From the NCBI GenBank assembly GCA_964520055.1, contig CAZFME010000060.1, forward strand, positions 1 through 13,337: a stretch of DNA of 13,337 nt, read 5' to 3'. Positions 12,661 through 13,337 of the stretch are shown piece by piece. Under the pieces are notes generated by a model, which worked only from the letters and a program-made list of their open reading frames with translations, had not been told where the DNA came from and made no database searches. This DNA is from DUNY01 sp964520055. Lineage in GTDB: Bacteria > Bacillota > Thermosediminibacteria > Thermosediminibacterales > Tepidanaerobacteraceae. Made by a program: the position numbers and the translations under genes. Positions within the stretch are counted from its first letter, which is position 1. Every line of letters starts with the position of its first letter.

Positions 12661-13337
12661 ATTCCAAATCACATCTTTGTTTTATAATGCCACCGCCAAC
12701 TACGATATCATCATTATAAAAAACTACTGCTTGGCCTGGTGTTACAGCCTTTTGAGGTTCATTGAAGACTACTTTTACCGTATCATCATCCACAGGAGTA
12801 ATCTCAGCAGGTTTTTCATTGAAATTATATCTTATTTTTGCCTTTACCTGCATTTTTTTGCTCAAATGACCTATAGCCACCCAGTTCATCCGATAAGCTA
12901 AAAACTCTTTCACGTAAAGATGTTTTTTCTCCCCTAGAACAACGGCATTATTTTTAACATCAATGTTTATTACATAAAGGGGTTTGCCCGCAGAAATTCC
13001 TAGACCCCTTCTTTGGCCTATGGTATAAAAGGGAATACCTTTATGTTTACCTATTACATTTCCTTTTATATCGACAAAGGGGCCTTCTTCAATCTTATTA
13101 GGAGCTTTTTCAGATATAAATTCACGGTAGTTGGTGTTTACAAAGCAGATTTCTTGGCTGTCGGGTTTGTCTGCTACGGATAAATCCAATTCTTCAGCTA
13201 TATGTCGAATCTCCTTTTTTGTATAATAACCCAGCGGAAAAAGAGTATGTTCCAATTGAAACTGAGTTAAGTTATATAGGGCATAGGATTGGTCTTTGTC
13301 ATTGTCAACGGATTTTTTTAAAACATATCTTCCGGTG
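12659..13337 (-). CDS. mnmA: tRNA-specific 2-thiouridylase MnmA (C-terminal part, cut by window edge)
   Basis: ATP-dependent enzyme that thiolates U34 of the tRNAs for Lys, Glu and Gln, taking sulfur from an IscS-type desulfurase. The frame is open to the right edge and shows 225 residues. From the edge these read TGRYVLKKSVD, then KDQSYALYNLTQFQLEHTLF, which is the conserved block of the family. The second catalytic cysteine, which carries the persulfide, is in SQEICFV. The central domain (YTIGQRRGLGISAGKPLYV) and the C-terminal beta barrel, ending in GQAVVFYNDDIVVGGGII, follow. The N-terminal PP-loop and the first catalytic cysteine lie outside. A TTG at 13255 within LEHTLF is a leucine codon, not the start. 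A terminator overlaps the stop. Confidence 0.95.
   Translation of the reverse strand, partial: TGRYVLKKSVDNDKDQSYALYNLTQFQLEHTLFPLGYYTKKEIRHIAEELDLSVADKPDSQEICFVNTNYREFISEKAPNKIEEGPFVDIKGNVIGKHKGIPFYTIGQRRGLGISAGKPLYVINIDVKNNAVVLGEKKHLYVKEFLAYRMNWVAIGHLSKKMQVKAKIRYNFNEKPAEITPVDDDTVKVVFNEPQKAVTPGQAVVFYNDDIVVGGGIIKQRCDLE

Noticed and set aside
13253..13255. TTG as the start of MnmA
   Set aside because: The frame continues upstream with conserved MnmA text (KDQSYALYNLTQFQ), so this TTG is an internal leucine and the gene is cut by the window edge.

Overview
All genes in this window lie on the minus strand, so transcription runs from high to low coordinates. The DNA is AT-rich by eye and encodes a PolC-type DNA polymerase. 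It also carries the gene order rpsB-tsf-pyrH-frr-uppS-cdsA-...-rseP-ispG-proS-polC. These features point to a low-GC, probably anaerobic Firmicute of the class Clostridia. A YtvI-like membrane protein hints at a spore former. I see no mobile elements, CRISPR arrays, rRNA or tRNA genes.

In transcription order, the right end (13337-11320) holds the C-terminal part of mnmA (tRNA 2-thiouridylase), a 61-residue double-CxxC zinc-ribbon protein, and an AI-2E-family permease resembling YrrI. A terminator hairpin overlaps the mnmA stop codon. A 297-bp intergenic stretch (11023-11319) follows, with a good extended -10 promoter and a foldable leader ahead of rpsB. Next come rpsB, tsf and pyrH, each pair separated by an intrinsic terminator-like hairpin, then frr. 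Just after frr is a 69-codon reading frame (8050-8259) that looks like a small PASTA-like protein but has ATA where its start codon should be. A very strong terminator hairpin stands 16 nt before the uppS start codon. uppS, cdsA, a second AI-2E permease (YtvI-like), rseP, ispG and proS then run as a tight operon. A glycosyltransferase with its own promoter and the N-terminal third-or-less of polC close the window at its left edge.

The genes serve translation (S2, EF-Ts, ribosome recycling factor, ProRS, tRNA thiolation), UMP phosphorylation, envelope lipid synthesis (undecaprenyl diphosphate, CDP-diacylglycerol, and the MEP isoprenoid enzyme IspG that feeds UppS), site-2 proteolysis and replication. 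This is mostly a conserved housekeeping region. The points worth a second look are: dxr is absent from its usual place between cdsA and rseP, where a permease sits instead; the proS is of the archaeal/eukaryotic type; terminators or attenuators stand between nearly all translation genes; two reading frames seem to begin at AUA or AUU behind good Shine-Dalgarno sites; and the mnmA-permease block is joined to rpsB rather than to alaS. I did not find a convincing wholly new system.
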